A stretch of 64,000 bases of DNA from Bacillus sp. FSL K6-3431 (GTDB lineage: Bacteria > Bacillota > Bacilli > Bacillales > Bacillaceae_C): contig NZ_JBBOCT010000001.1 of assembly GCF_038002605.1 (NCBI RefSeq), forward strand, positions 3,720,001-3,784,000, in the 5' to 3' direction. Positions 8,681-18,389 of this stretch are shown piece by piece (positions within the stretch are counted from its first letter, which is position 1; each line of letters opens with the position of its first letter). The translations under genes were made by a program, and so were the position numbers. Below the pieces are notes generated by a model that worked only from the letters and a program-made list of their open reading frames with translations, ran no database searches and was not told the DNA's origin.

Positions 8681-10648
8681 TTATTCCAAATTAGCGTTAA
8701 TTACTTCATCTATTACTGTACCATCCATAAACTTAGGTGATTTGAGCCCCATTAGTTCGTATAATGTGGGAGCGATATCTATCGTAGAAATTGAACTCGT
8801 TATATTATCTTGTGTTAAACCATTACCTGTTACGAATAAAACCGGGCGCAATGCTTTACGTTCTGGATTACCGCCGTGATTCCCTAAATCAACTGCCTTT
8901 TTTGCTGTTTCATCATCATCTTGCGCGATAAAATATCCTTGTTTCGCAATCAACAATACATCGCCTGCCCGCTCGTGGTCAAGGACATTTCCTTTTTTGT
9001 TTCCTGCCGTAATTACATCCTCAAATGGGTTCTCTTTTATCCCAACCATTACCCGAAACATTCCTCGCCAAGTAGAGGCTGTATCCGAGAAATCTGCTTC
9101 ACCACTGTGAACCTTATCTGACCAATCACTGTATAAATACCGTACTGTTTCTTTCTTTGGAATGTCTAGTCTTTTTATTTTTAGCTTTTCGAAAATCTTA
9201 ACTATTTTATTTTGAACTTTAGGATACTCATCCTCTGAAACAATTCCATTTTGTTCACGACCAGCCAAATTAATATAAATATGTCCAATTGCACCACTTG
9301 CAACAGCATATGCTTTCGATTTGGAAGTATCTATTTTACCTTGCTCATTTTTATGTAATAGTCCGGCTTTTTCTAGTTCACTATTAGGAGCGATCATCGT
9401 ATGAACAGGTTCCATCCCATGATCAGAAGCCAGAAATAGTAGATCATTATCGTTCATTGCTTGCAATGTTTCACCGAGAGACTGATCAGTCAATTGATAT
9501 GCCCATTTAATATAATTCATATATTGATGCGATTTTTCCTTTGAATATCCGGGTTGTCTTGGGTCTACCAGTAGATATTTATGTTCCTCATGATCAATTT
9601 GAGGATAATAGAACATTAATAAATCAGGCTTATATTTTTCTTTTATATAGAGCGATACATCCGTTGTCCATTTAGCAAATCGTTCGCTGATCTGCTCATA
9701 ATCTTCCCGCGTAATCCATTTTTTAGCTAGTGCGTGATCGTCATCTTGGGTAGGAAGAAAGCCAAATTTTTCTGAAATGTCCTGTTTAAAGTTAGAAGGA
9801 CCTTCTATTGCTGCTGAAGTTACAGCTGTTCTGTATAGCTTTACTTTAGACAGGGATTTGTCTAATTCTTTTAGCTTAAAAGAAAATCCGGCTGTATTAT
9901 TTCTATTTAACGAAATAATTCCCCATTCATCTGCTTGAACAACTGTCGCTTGATTCGCATCCTTTTTTACAGAAACATAAAAAGTATCATAATCTGTCAT
10001 GCTGTTATTTGTAGAATCAACAGCTAATATATAAACAGTCTGCTCCTTATCTTTTTGAAATTTTATCTGAAATGCCGCATCCCTAAGGGGACTATAGCTT
10101 TTCGGTGGATTTGTCCATGTTTTTGCTGATTTAAAACGAAGTGTTTCAAGGGCACTTTCTGCCCAAGTCTCATCATAATAAATGGAATATGTCGCTTGAT
10201 TCCCATCTTCTGGATTGGAACCAGGGAAAAGAATGGTGGCTGTTGTTTTTCCTTGCTTTTTCGCTTCCGACCAAATAGGGGTTGCACCAAGTGGTGAGAA
10301 GAAAGCACTTTGTTTATCGGTAAGTTTTCCCCCTGATTGATGGAGATTATTGCTGATCATCCCTGTTTTATTAGGTTTTGCTCCCGTAGAAATGGCAGCA
10401 TGGGAGGCTGCCGTTAACGAAGGGAAAATCGTTTTAATATCTTCAGCAAATAATCCATTATCTTTCACATTTTCAAAGTTTGGAAGCAGTCCCTCATCCA
10501 TATATTTTGTGGTGAAGTCATGGCGCATTCCATCGAAGGAAATGACGATATGTGTGTGTGCTTCTTCTGCGTTTTTTGCAGGCGGTAAAATGATTTGTCC
10601 TGCTAGAATAATTATAATTAATGTCATTCCTTTTTTTAATGGATTCAA
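8681..10648 (-). CDS. exported alkaline phosphatase-superfamily phosphodiesterase (type I NPP-like)
   Basis: 655 residues from TTG 10648, chosen because AGAGAGGAG lies just upstream and the protein then opens with a classical signal peptide (NPLKKG, then TLIIIILAGQIIL). The longer frame up to 10717 has no ribosome site. Metal and nucleophile segments of the superfamily are visible: ISFDGMRHDF, IFPSLTAASHAAISTG with the nucleophilic Thr/Ser, QIDHEEH, FLASDHGMEP, and LGNHGGNPER near the C-terminus. It should hydrolyse phosphodiesters or pyrophosphates outside the membrane with two metal ions, possibly zinc. About 145 residues between NPEDGNQ and the second metal site form an insertion. The gene stands alone between two terminated neighbours. 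Confidence 0.88.
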   Translation of the reverse strand: MNPLKKGMTLIIIILAGQIILPPAKNAEEAHTHIVISFDGMRHDFTTKYMDEGLLPNFENVKDNGLFAEDIKTIFPSLTAASHAAISTGAKPNKTGMISNNLHQSGGKLTDKQSAFFSPLGATPIWSEAKKQGKTTATILFPGSNPEDGNQATYSIYYDETWAESALETLRFKSAKTWTNPPKSYSPLRDAAFQIKFQKDKEQTVYILAVDSTNNSMTDYDTFYVSVKKDANQATVVQADEWGIISLNRNNTAGFSFKLKELDKSLSKVKLYRTAVTSAAIEGPSNFKQDISEKFGFLPTQDDDHALAKKWITREDYEQISERFAKWTTDVSLYIKEKYKPDLLMFYYPQIDHEEHKYLLVDPRQPGYSKEKSHQYMNYIKWAYQLTDQSLGETLQAMNDNDLLFLASDHGMEPVHTMIAPNSELEKAGLLHKNEQGKIDTSKSKAYAVASGAIGHIYINLAGREQNGIVSEDEYPKVQNKIVKIFEKLKIKRLDIPKKETVRYLYSDWSDKVHSGEADFSDTASTWRGMFRVMVGIKENPFEDVITAGNKKGNVLDHERAGDVLLIAKQGYFIAQDDDETAKKAVDLGNHGGNPERKALRPVLFVTGNGLTQDNITSSISTIDIAPTLYELMGLKSPKFMDGTVIDEVINANLE

Positions 10649-10785
10649 GATCCTACTCCTCTCTTTTACTAATGGTAGGTTCAGCTTATTTTCCCTTTTT
10701 CCTTGTTTATAAAACAAATAAACGTCACAATTTGAAGTATTAATAGGTTAAATAAAATGTATGCGGTGCCATTATTCTGCTAATA

Positions 10786-10814
10786 TTGACAAAGAATATT
10801 TCGTATATTAGCAT
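10786..10814 (+). promoter_or_regulatory. sigma-A-type promoter of the SAM hydroxide adenosyltransferase gene
   Basis: TTGACA at 10786-10791, a 17-base spacer, and TAGCAT at 10809-10814. It lies 70 bases before the GTG start. Confidence 0.6.
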
Positions 10815-10883
10815 GATTACAATCACAATTTTCATAAAATTCATTGGAGCTATATTATGCTCAGGTCAGGGAGGAAGAACGTA

Positions 10884-11723
10884 GTGAGAAGTCCCTTAAT
10901 TTTTCAATCAGATTTCGGTCTTGGTGATGGTGCGGTTAGTGCGATGTATGGGGTTGCTAATGGTGTGGATAATTCGCTCAAAATTTTTGATTTAACCCAT
11001 GAGATCCCGCCATACAATATTTGGGAAGGATCATATCGGTTGTTGCAGACGATCTCATATTGGCCTGAGGGTTCAGTGTTTGTTTCTGTTGTTGACCCTG
11101 GCGTAGGATCGGAACGGAGAAGCGTTGTAGCTAAAACAGCTTCTAACCATTATATCGTTACTCCGGATAACGGAACATTGACACATATTCACCAGCAAAT
11201 AGGAATTACACAAATTCGTATTATTGATGAAAATATTAATCGCTTACCTAATTCAGGTGCATCACATACTTTTCATGGTCGCGATATATATGCGTATTCT
11301 GGCGCGAGACTGGCATCAAATACAATTTCATTTGAGGACGTAGGGCCTGAAGGTGATTTAGGATCCATTGTTCAGCTACCTTTTCTTTCAGCGAATTTAG
11401 AAGATGGCGTGCTATCAGGAATGATCGATGTACTTGATGTCCGATACGGAAATCTATGGACGAATATTAGTCGGTCTTTACTGATGGAACTCGGTGTTGA
11501 GTATGGTGGGCATGTCAAAGTAGCGATTGACCATGATGGAACACGTGTATATGTAAAGAAAATGATTTACGGGAAGTCATTTGCTGATAATAATGTTGGT
11601 GAAGCACTTATTTATATTAATTCCCTCGATAATGTAGCTGTTGCAATTAATCAAGCTTCTTTTGCTGAAAAGTATCAGATTGGAACAGGGATAGATTGGA
11701 AAATAAATATAAGTAAGGGATAA
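10884..11723 (+). CDS. SAM hydrolase / SAM hydroxide adenosyltransferase family protein (DUF62)
   Basis: 279 residues from GTG 10884, behind GGGAGG. The protein opens [13 protein letters not shown] and carries the family hallmarks [11 protein letters not shown] (about 36-46), [11 protein letters not shown] (about 70-80), TPDNGTLT (about 92-99) and TFHGRDIYA (about 129-137). The Asp in VVDPGVG, the Arg in SERR and the His in FHGRD correspond to the conserved Asp-Arg-His water-activating set. Characterised members convert S-adenosylmethionine and water to adenosine and methionine. The gene is monocistronic, with its own promoter, and is followed after about 100 bases by ppaC. The biological role of the family is still poorly defined. 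Confidence 0.9.
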   Translation: MRSPLIFQSDFGLGDGAVSAMYGVANGVDNSLKIFDLTHEIPPYNIWEGSYRLLQTISYWPEGSVFVSVVDPGVGSERRSVVAKTASNHYIVTPDNGTLTHIHQQIGITQIRIIDENINRLPNSGASHTFHGRDIYAYSGARLASNTISFEDVGPEGDLGSIVQLPFLSANLEDGVLSGMIDVLDVRYGNLWTNISRSLLMELGVEYGGHVKVAIDHDGTRVYVKKMIYGKSFADNNVGEALIYINSLDNVAVAINQASFAEKYQIGTGIDWKINISKG

Positions 11724-11829
11724 GTTTTTTGCTACGTCAGTCTTTAAGGAAGCGAAAAATCCCAATCATATGGTAAAATTGATAGAAATGAGGAAGAGCC
11801 TCAAATTACATATATTCAAGGAGATAAAT

Positions 11830-12759
11830 ATGGAAAAAATACTTGTTTTCGGACATAAAAATCCAGACACAGATACCATTTGTTCAGCGCTAGTATATGC
11901 AGATGTGAAAACGAAGCTTGGTTTAAATGTGGAAGCTGTGCGGTTAGGTGAAGTGAATGGTGAAACCCAATATGCATTAGATCATTTTCAAGTAAGCGCA
12001 CCAAGACAAGTGGAGACCGTAGCTACTGAGGTCAAACAAGTTATTTTAGTAGATCATAACGAGCGTCAGCAAAGTGCGGTAGATATTGATGAAGTGCAAG
12101 TGATAGAAGTAATTGACCATCATCGCATTGCTAATTTCGAAACGAGTGATCCACTCTATTTTCGTGCAGAGCCAGTTGGATGTACCGCAACGATTTTAAA
12201 TAAGATTTATAAGGAAAATAATTTGGAAATCGATAAAAAGATGGCTGGCCTAATGCTATCCGCGATTATTTCAGATTCCTTACTGTTTAAATCTCCAACA
12301 TGTACAGAGGAAGATATTGTGGCAGCAAAAGAACTAGCGGATATTGCTGGTGTGGATGCAGATAGCTATGGACTCGAGATGTTAAAAGCGGGCGCAGATG
12401 TAAGCGGGAAAACAGTAGAACAATTACTAACTTTAGATGCGAAAGAGTTTAATATGGGTAGCGCTAAAGTGGAAATCGCGCAAGTCAATGCTGTTGGAGT
12501 TGAAGATGTATTAGCGAGAAAAGCTGAAATTGAAGCAGCACTTTCCGACGTAATTGCAGAAAGAGGATTAGATTTATTCCTCTTTGTAGTGACAGATATT
12601 TTGACGAATGACTCCACGGCTATTGCTGTTGGGCAAGCAGCCAAAACAGTAGAGCAGGCATTTAATATCACACTTCAAAATAATGAAGCAGTATTAAAAG
12701 GCGTTGTTTCGAGAAAAAAACAAATCGTCCCACCACTGACAGCAGCATTAAATAAATAA
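11830..12759 (+). CDS. ppaC: manganese-dependent inorganic pyrophosphatase (family II, DHH)
   Basis: Cytosolic enzyme that hydrolyses pyrophosphate to phosphate and so drives biosynthetic reactions. From ATG 11830 (AAGGAG upstream) it has 309 residues, the same as Bacillus subtilis PpaC. Metal ligands are visible: His9, Asp13 and Asp15 in GHKNPDTDT, Asp75 in LVDHNER, and His97-His98 in VIDHHRI. The C-terminal substrate motif SRKKQIVPP is intact. The longer frame starting at 11770 has no ribosome site and is not used. A stem-loop terminator follows. Confidence 0.97.
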   Translation: MEKILVFGHKNPDTDTICSALVYADVKTKLGLNVEAVRLGEVNGETQYALDHFQVSAPRQVETVATEVKQVILVDHNERQQSAVDIDEVQVIEVIDHHRIANFETSDPLYFRAEPVGCTATILNKIYKENNLEIDKKMAGLMLSAIISDSLLFKSPTCTEEDIVAAKELADIAGVDADSYGLEMLKAGADVSGKTVEQLLTLDAKEFNMGSAKVEIAQVNAVGVEDVLARKAEIEAALSDVIAERGLDLFLFVVTDILTNDSTAIAVGQAAKTVEQAFNITLQNNEAVLKGVVSRKKQIVPPLTAALNK

Positions 12760-12761
12760 TC

Positions 12762-12793
12762 AAAGGGACAGCGTGTTGCTGTCCTCTTTCTAT
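12762..12793 (+). terminator. intrinsic terminator after ppaC
   Basis: AAAGGGACAGC (12762-12772) and GCTGTCCTCTTT (12778-12789) form a short-looped stem ending in T-rich sequence. Confidence 0.8.
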
Positions 12794-12852
12794 ATGCAAT
12801 ATGTAAAGCTGCACTGCTATTTGAGTATTGGATGAAAAGGAGTTTGTTAATT

Positions 12853-13674
12853 TTGAAAGTAGCATATTTAGGACCAAAAGGAACGTTTTCTGAAGAAGCG
12901 GCATTAAAGTACTTTTCAGAAGAGGAGATTATCCCGATTAATCTTGGGACCATCCTCGATGTGCTTGAAGCAGTTACTGACGAACGCGTAGATAAAGGAA
13001 TTGTACCGATTGAAAATGCAATTGAAGGCACGATTACGATGACGACCGATGGTTTAATCAATAATGATTTATGGATTGAAGGCGAAGCTATTTTACCTGT
13101 AGCGCTTCATTTGTTGACAGTCGAAGGAGCTAGTTTGGAAAACATTAAGGAAGTATGGTCAATCCCACCTGCCTTAGCCCAATGTCGGGCATATACGAGA
13201 GAACTAAGAGCGGAGACGAAACACTATAACAGTACAGCAAACGCTGCCGAGTCACTTAAAAAAGCAGGAAGACTTGATGCAGGAGCGATTGCATCAGAGT
13301 GGGCTGCAAAAACATTTGATTTAAAGATCGCCAAAAGTAATATACAAGACTTTGAAGGCAATTCTACACGGTTCTTAATCTTATCAAAAAAAGATACAAA
13401 AAAACAAGCAACAGAGAAAACGATGCTGCTTGTAACGCCAATAGAAGACCGCCCTGGATTACTTGCGATCATCCTTAATGTTTTTTCATCATTGGGTGTC
13501 AACCTTACATGGATTGAATCAAGACCAACGAAAGTAAAATTAGGTACATATCGTTTCTTTCTAGAAGCTGGTCTAGGAATGCACGAGTCAAATTTGAAAA
13601 AAGCGATCGCTATTTTAGAAACATATGGATATGATGTTCGCGTGTTAGGTAGCTATAACGCGAAGCATCTGTAA
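12853..13674 (+). CDS. pheA: prephenate dehydratase
   Basis: Converts prephenate to phenylpyruvate in phenylalanine synthesis. Start TTG 12853 follows AAAAGGAG at ten bases and gives the family start KVAYLGPKGTFSEEA; ATG 12832 lies upstream of that ribosome site. The product has 273 residues. The catalytic domain (about 1-180) contains PIENAIEGT and the Thr-Arg-Phe signature in NSTRFLIL. A C-terminal ACT domain (about 193-270) carries GLLAIILNVFSSLGVNLTW and ESRP, the phenylalanine-binding motif for feedback control. It is monofunctional, with no chorismate mutase domain. It stands between ppaC and a DsbA-like gene, apart from other aromatic genes. Confidence 0.96.
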   Translation: MKVAYLGPKGTFSEEAALKYFSEEEIIPINLGTILDVLEAVTDERVDKGIVPIENAIEGTITMTTDGLINNDLWIEGEAILPVALHLLTVEGASLENIKEVWSIPPALAQCRAYTRELRAETKHYNSTANAAESLKKAGRLDAGAIASEWAAKTFDLKIAKSNIQDFEGNSTRFLILSKKDTKKQATEKTMLLVTPIEDRPGLLAIILNVFSSLGVNLTWIESRPTKVKLGTYRFFLEAGLGMHESNLKKAIAILETYGYDVRVLGSYNAKHL

Positions 13675-13707
13675 AAAGAGTTGAATAATAATTAATGAGG
13701 TGTAAAA

Positions 13708-14436
13708 ATGAAAATTGCAGTGTGGTCTGATTTTGTTTGCCCGTTTTGCTATATTGGTAAACGTCGTTTAGAAGAAGCACTTAAGCAGTTTGATCATCGT
13801 GATCAAATCGAAATTGAGTTTAAAAGCTTTGAGTTAGATCCGAACGCTCCGAAAGATAGCAAGCAAAGTATGCAAGAAGTCCTCGCAACTAAATATGGCA
13901 TGTCGCTTGAAAAAGCGAAAGAGATGAATGCTAGCATTGGCGAGCAGGCAGCGAGTGTAGGGTTGACGTTCAATTTTGAAAATATGAAGCCTACAAATAC
14001 ATTTGACGCACATCGACTTGCCCATTTTGCGAAGAAGCAAGGGAAAGATGCGCAATTGACGGAAAAGCTACTATATGCGTATTTTACAGATTCGAAAAAT
14101 GTCGGCGATCAAATTACTTTAGCAAATATTGCGGAAACAGTAGGGATTGCACATGAAGATGCTTTAACTGTTTTAAATGATGAACAAGCTTATGCCGATG
14201 ACGTTCGCAATGATCAAAAAACGGCTCAGCAAATTGGTGTGCGTGGTGTACCATTTTTCGTCATTAACGATAAATATGCGATATCAGGTGCCCAAGCTCC
14301 AGAAACATTCCTCGGCGCGCTACAAAAAGCATGGGAAGAAGCGAATGCTACGCCAGTGCTTGAGGATGTATCCGGAAATAATGCTGAGGGTACAAGCTGT
14401 ACGGATGATGGTTGTGCGGTTCCGGACAATAAATAA
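13708..14436 (+). CDS. DsbA-family oxidoreductase (FrnE-like)
   Basis: Thioredoxin-fold protein of 242 residues without a signal peptide, so cytosolic. The active site is C11-PF-C14 (VCPFCYIGKRRLEEA). The cis-proline loop GVRGVPFFVIN is at about 176-186, with the usual helical insertion between. The family is often called FrnE or 2-hydroxychromene-2-carboxylate isomerase-like; disulfide isomerase or stress functions have been reported for FrnE. The C-terminal tail carries an extra cysteine pair (SCTDDGC) which could form a second redox or metal site. ATG 13708 is preceded by ATGAGGTG. It may be co-transcribed with pheA, 33 bases upstream. A strong terminator follows. Confidence 0.88.
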   Translation: MKIAVWSDFVCPFCYIGKRRLEEALKQFDHRDQIEIEFKSFELDPNAPKDSKQSMQEVLATKYGMSLEKAKEMNASIGEQAASVGLTFNFENMKPTNTFDAHRLAHFAKKQGKDAQLTEKLLYAYFTDSKNVGDQITLANIAETVGIAHEDALTVLNDEQAYADDVRNDQKTAQQIGVRGVPFFVINDKYAISGAQAPETFLGALQKAWEEANATPVLEDVSGNNAEGTSCTDDGCAVPDNK

Positions 14437-14440
14437 GTTT

Positions 14441-14480
14441 AAAAAACAGACGATCATAATAACTGATCGTCTGTTTTTTC
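14441..14480 (+). terminator. intrinsic terminator after the DsbA-like gene
   Basis: AAAACAGACGATCA and TGATCGTCTGTTTT form a 14-bp stem around 14457-14463, followed by a T run. Confidence 0.9.
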
Positions 14481-14560
14481 AACTCACTATGAAATCACGG
14501 CTCTTGTTAGGGTCTCGCTTCATTTTTGGTTAAATCATTCGGGATATACTTTATTGGACA

Positions 14561-16579
14561 TCACGGTTTAAACTTGGTAAATATATCTTTCACCATATTC
14601 ACCGCTATCCCTGATCCACCACCTTCTTCAACACCTTCAACCATTAAAGCAATTAATAGATCTGGATTTTCTTTCTTATAAGCTACGAACCAGCCATTCT
14701 CTTTACCTTTTTCATTTTGTTTTTCCTTAAATTCCGCTGTTCCAGTTTTTCCAGCTAGTGGATAATCCTGTATTCTTGCGCCACGGGCTGTCCCTTTTGG
14801 ATCCTCCACCACTTTGACTAGTGCTTGGTGAATATTCTCCGCTTGCTCCGCGCTAACCACGTCTTTTTTCCAAATTTGTCCGGGCTGATCATCCATTTGC
14901 AAAATTGGTTTGATCATATTTCCTTTATTGACAAATGGTGTAAATGCACTGGCTAAATGTAGTACACTCATTTCTACTTGTCCTTGACCATAGCCTGAAT
15001 CAGCTAGAGCAATGTCGGAGTCAATCGTTCCGATTTTTGAATCTTCCATTGGATAGAGAAAAGGTAGCTTCTCTTCAAAGCCGAATTTTTTTAATCCGGA
15101 AATAAATTTATCCTTACCAAGCTCAAGTGTTGTTTGCGCAAAGTAAATATTATCAGAGTATATTAATGCTTTTTCAAGATCAATTGGCGTCCCAGGGTCT
15201 GAGACTCTTTTTACCTTATAGCCACCCCAAGATGCATCTTTTTGCCATGTTAGATCTTTGATTTCAATTGCTTTTTTCCAATCGATTATACCTTCGTTCA
15301 ATTCTATCGCTGCTGTGATTGGTTTGATTACTGAACCTGGGGCAGTGCTCTTATTAAAACGAATGGTTAAAGGTTTATTTGGATCGTCTTGTAGAGCTGC
15401 CCATTGTTCATTCGTTGCCCCTAAAGAAAGTGTATTAGGGTTAAAGCTTGGACTACTAACTAAGGCAAGTGTTTCTCCCGTAATTGGATCCATAGCTACC
15501 GCTGTTCCGGGTTTGCCCGCCAGTTCTTCAAATATTGTTCTCTGCAGGGTGCTATCGATTGTCAATTTAACGTTTTCGCCATCCTTTACAGGTTTCTCAG
15601 CAAGGAAAATTTCTGATCCATCTTCTTTGTTGATAACGATTTGTACACCGTTTTCGCCTTTTAATCGATCTTCAAGTACCTTTTCCAGACCTCTTTTACC
15701 AATACTATCTGTGTTGCTATAGCCTTTTCCTTTATTTTTCTCTATTTCGTCAGCTGTAATAGGGCCAATATTACCTGTCAAATGGGCTGCAGCCTCACCC
15801 AATGGATAGACCCTTGCCTCGACCCCCATACTGTGAACAGACGGAACTTCAGATAGTTTATCCAAAAGCTCCGTTTCGTCACTTGCGATTGTATGAATCG
15901 GGACGAAGTGCTCGGGTTTTACCCAAGAGGCACTTAATGCCTTTTCAATTTGTTCTGGACTTACTCCCAAAAGATCGGAAACTTTTTGTTTAATCTCTTC
16001 TTCATTACCAGTCATATCTTGAGGAACGATGCCAATTTGCCTGGCTTGTCCCGTTTCAGCGAGTTCGATACCATTCTTATCGATAATATCTCCACGCTTG
16101 GCGGGGGTAGTAGGAAGGGAGATTTTATCCCCATCTTCAAGATCTGGGAAAATAAAAGATGTATCCCAATTAACATACCAATTTTTTGCCTCATCGCGTT
16201 CTTCTTTTACGATGATCGCTTTATGGTCAAATTCGATTTCTCCAGCGATACTTTCCATTTTAGTTGAAAAAGAAAATGGAACTTCCTCTAGTTCTTCCTT
16301 TGTCTCTTCATCTTCTTTAGGCTTCTTAAAAAGTACTGATAAATTATGAATCTCTAAATCTTCATATATTTTTTTGTAACGATTCGTGAAATCCTCTTTA
16401 GAAATAGATTCTTTCGCATCTGTTGACAAATAATCATACATCTTATCAAACTTTTGATCGTTCCAAAGCTTTACATAGTCCGCAAATCGATCTTCCGGTT
16501 TTGGATCTTCTACTTTATTACATCCGGCAACAACAAACACAAACATGAAAAGAAATAAAATCATCATATACTTTTTCAA
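14561..16579 (-). CDS. pbpC: penicillin-binding protein 3-like transpeptidase (MecA-type lipoprotein)
   Basis: Class B low-affinity transpeptidase of 672 residues, close in size to B. subtilis PbpC. TTG 16579 is chosen because GGAGGG lies seven bases upstream and gives a lipoprotein signal ending VVAGC with Cys20; longer frames to 16762 are implausible. Domain order: NTF2-like MecA N-domain (about 25-145), linker and dimerisation domain with RGDIIDKNG (about 162-330), transpeptidase domain (about 355-670). Catalytic motifs are intact: S416-V-I-K419, S475-D-N, and K611-T-G. It crosslinks peptidoglycan outside the membrane, and members of this class confer intrinsic low beta-lactam affinity. 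The gene is monocistronic. Confidence 0.95.
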   Translation of the reverse strand: MKKYMMILFLFMFVFVVAGCNKVEDPKPEDRFADYVKLWNDQKFDKMYDYLSTDAKESISKEDFTNRYKKIYEDLEIHNLSVLFKKPKEDEETKEELEEVPFSFSTKMESIAGEIEFDHKAIIVKEERDEAKNWYVNWDTSFIFPDLEDGDKISLPTTPAKRGDIIDKNGIELAETGQARQIGIVPQDMTGNEEEIKQKVSDLLGVSPEQIEKALSASWVKPEHFVPIHTIASDETELLDKLSEVPSVHSMGVEARVYPLGEAAAHLTGNIGPITADEIEKNKGKGYSNTDSIGKRGLEKVLEDRLKGENGVQIVINKEDGSEIFLAEKPVKDGENVKLTIDSTLQRTIFEELAGKPGTAVAMDPITGETLALVSSPSFNPNTLSLGATNEQWAALQDDPNKPLTIRFNKSTAPGSVIKPITAAIELNEGIIDWKKAIEIKDLTWQKDASWGGYKVKRVSDPGTPIDLEKALIYSDNIYFAQTTLELGKDKFISGLKKFGFEEKLPFLYPMEDSKIGTIDSDIALADSGYGQGQVEMSVLHLASAFTPFVNKGNMIKPILQMDDQPGQIWKKDVVSAEQAENIHQALVKVVEDPKGTARGARIQDYPLAGKTGTAEFKEKQNEKGKENGWFVAYKKENPDLLIALMVEGVEEGGGSGIAVNMVKDIFTKFKP

Positions 16580-16915
16580 TATGTATCCCTCCAACCTATG
16601 ACAATAATTGTAACATTTTGAGATAATGAATAACATATTAAACGAGAGATATTCACTCATTTTTTGTTGATATGATAAAATGATAACTGTTCGGACTTTC
16701 ATTATAGCTAGTTGTATGAAGATAGAGAGGCTGTTGCTATGAGGAAAGTACAAAGCCCACATACATAAGGAAAAGCAGTGAATATCTATCCTAAATTATA
16801 TAGAGGATATTTGTCTTTTTATCAACATTGAAAATGCTGAAACGATAAGGTTAAAGGGCGGGAAGACTAATATAAATTATTTTATAAAACTTAATTTTGA
16901 AAGGATGTGTTTATC
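16580..16915. other. divergent intergenic region
   Basis: 336 AT-rich bases between pbpC (-) and a small membrane protein gene (+). An ATTATA at 16702-16707 reads TATAAT on the minus strand and could be the pbpC -10. I see no hairpin, repeat or credible gene. Confidence 0.4.
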
Positions 16916-17104
16916 GTGAAGAAATATTTTATCATCCGTATCCTTATTTTATTATTTTATGTTGCCTGCTTATGGTACGGATTGAAAATGCGAAGTGATG
17001 CGGGATATATTTTGGCCGGAGGAGGAGTCGTCCTAGGTCTTGTCCTTAACTATATAAACTATCGTGTGAATTTCAAAGGGAAATTCGATCAACCGCAAAA
17101 ATAA
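16916..17104 (+). CDS. small membrane protein of unknown function
   Basis: 62 residues from GTG 16916, with AAAGGA ten bases upstream; the in-frame GTG at 16907 sits on top of that site. Two hydrophobic helices are visible: IIRILILLFYVACLWYGL (about 5-22) and AGYILAGGGVVLGLVLNYI (about 28-46). A lysine-rich cytoplasmic tail (GKFDQPQK) follows. I recognise no family. It ends at a terminator shared with the convergent transporter genes. Confidence 0.7.
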   Translation: MKKYFIIRILILLFYVACLWYGLKMRSDAGYILAGGGVVLGLVLNYINYRVNFKGKFDQPQK

Positions 17105-17117
17105 TCGATTCGATATT

Positions 17118-17158
17118 AAAACAACTCCAAGCGGGATTATGAGGCTTGGAGTTGTTTT
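17118..17158. terminator. bidirectional terminator
   Basis: AAAACAACTCCAAGC (17118-17132) and GCTTGGAGTTGTTTT (17144-17158) form a perfect 15-bp stem between convergent genes. It overlaps the last codons of the minus-strand exporter gene. Confidence 0.9.
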
Positions 17159-17595
17159 AGTTTACGGATACATGTCATTGTAATTTGAACCAATACTTCC
17201 GCAAATACGAGTCCCATTGCAATAGCACCTGAGATAATAAATGCTTTTGCTGCAAGTGGGATGGAACCAGTATAATCATTGCTCACAACATGACGCATCG
17301 CATCGTAAGCAGATCCGCCTGGAACTAGTGGGATAATCCCGGCGACAATGAAAATAATAATTGGTGTTTTATAATATTTAGCCATGATATGACCAATTAA
17401 GGCTACAGCGAAAGCACCTGAGAAGGCAGCAACGGAAACGTCATAACGTGCATTCGACATTAACCAGTACACAAGCCATCCAATCATACCGACTAAACCA
17501 CATTGAATTAATGACTTTTTTGGTGCGTTAAAAATAACTCCAAATCCAGCTGCCGCAATAAAACTTAACAGTGCGTGGACAAGTAAACTCGGCAT
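17137..17595 (-). CDS. threonine/serine exporter family, small subunit (ThrE_2 / YjjB-like)
   Basis: 152-residue integral membrane protein with four to five hydrophobic helices. Start ATG 17595 follows AAAGGAG; ATG 17619, inside the upstream gene, would add eight charged residues. LLSFIAAAGFGVIFNAPKK, ARYDVSVAAFSGAFAVALIG and GIIPLVPGGSAYDAM are typical of the C-terminal half of ThrE exporters, encoded here separately. In characterised relatives the two halves form amino acid (ThrE) or dicarboxylate (YjjPB) exporters; the substrate here is unknown. The gene is translationally close to its partner. Confidence 0.85.
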   Translation of the reverse strand: MPSLLVHALLSFIAAAGFGVIFNAPKKSLIQCGLVGMIGWLVYWLMSNARYDVSVAAFSGAFAVALIGHIMAKYYKTPIIIFIVAGIIPLVPGGSAYDAMRHVVSNDYTGSIPLAAKAFIISGAIAMGLVFAEVLVQITMTCIRKLKQLQAS

Positions 17596-17609
17596 ATTAT
17601 TCTCCTTTT

Positions 17610-18371
17610 CTACATCCATAATGAAAACACAACGGCAACTCCTGCTCCGATCGCAAAGGCTGTTAAAAATGCTTCGGCACCTTTCGATAGTCCTGAAACA
17701 AAATGACCCGCCATAAGATCACGAATGGCATTGGTAATTAATAGCCCGGGGACTAGCGGCATGACGGAAGCGATAATAATCAAATCGAGATCCCATCCCC
17801 AACCATTTTTTACTGCAAGCATTGCGGCAACCCCAATCGCAAAAGCAGCTGAAAACTCAGCGAAAAATTTTACTTTCGTAATACGCTGAATCAGTACTAA
17901 AATAAAAAAACCTATGCCTCCAACGATAAAGGCGGGCAGAAAATCTGACCAATTTCCATTAAACATAATTAAAAAACTTGCGCTTGCTAAAGCTGCCGCC
18001 GCAATTTGCATCCAGATAGGAAAGGAGAAACGGGCTTTGTCTAATTCTTGGAATTTGAGCAAAGCTTCTCGCGCGTTTAACTGTTTGTTAGATATCATCC
18101 GAGAGATATCGTTCACCTTAGCTATTTTCTCTAAATCGGTTCCACGCTCATTAATCCGAACGAGATGGGTGGGACTTAATCCATCTAAGGAAAAAATGAT
18201 TCCTGTTGGAGTTACAAAGCTTTGGCTATCGGAAATACCATTAGCATCCGCTATTCTTCTCATCGTATCTTCAACGCGATAAGTTTCTGCCCCGCATTGC
18301 ATCAGAATTCGACCAGCAAGTAGACAAGCTTCTACTATAGTCTGGTCATTACCCGTAATATCTTCTTGCAA
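17610..18371 (-). CDS. threonine/serine exporter family, large subunit (ThrE_1 / YjjP-like)
   Basis: 253 residues from TTG 18371, behind GGAGGT. The N-terminal cytosolic part (about 1-115) has the family features AGRILMQCGAETYRVEDTM and FVTPTGIIFSL. Five hydrophobic helices follow, with VMPLVPGLLITNAIRDLMAGH (about 206-226), the conserved Pro-Gly turn and Asn-Ala-Ile-Arg-Asp segment of ThrE. With the following small subunit it makes a complete exporter. The operon continues from the natK side, but the gap of 18 bases and the strong ribosome site suggest possible co-transcription with natK-natR. Confidence 0.87.
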   Translation of the reverse strand: MQEDITGNDQTIVEACLLAGRILMQCGAETYRVEDTMRRIADANGISDSQSFVTPTGIIFSLDGLSPTHLVRINERGTDLEKIAKVNDISRMISNKQLNAREALLKFQELDKARFSFPIWMQIAAAALASASFLIMFNGNWSDFLPAFIVGGIGFFILVLIQRITKVKFFAEFSAAFAIGVAAMLAVKNGWGWDLDLIIIASVMPLVPGLLITNAIRDLMAGHFVSGLSKGAEAFLTAFAIGAGVAVVFSLWM

Positions 18372-18389
18372 TACAATTCGACCTCCACA

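Noticed and set aside
10649..10717. Longer N-terminus of the phosphodiesterase (TTG 10717)
   Set aside because: No ribosome site; the TTG at 10648 has AGAGGAG and yields a proper signal peptide.
16580..16762. Longer N-terminus of PbpC
   Set aside because: Would bury the lipoprotein signal 60 residues in; TTG 16579 has GGAGGG upstream.
16738..16767. Nine-codon ORF with ATG at 16738
   Set aside because: Short frame with only a weak purine run upstream and no attenuator structure following.
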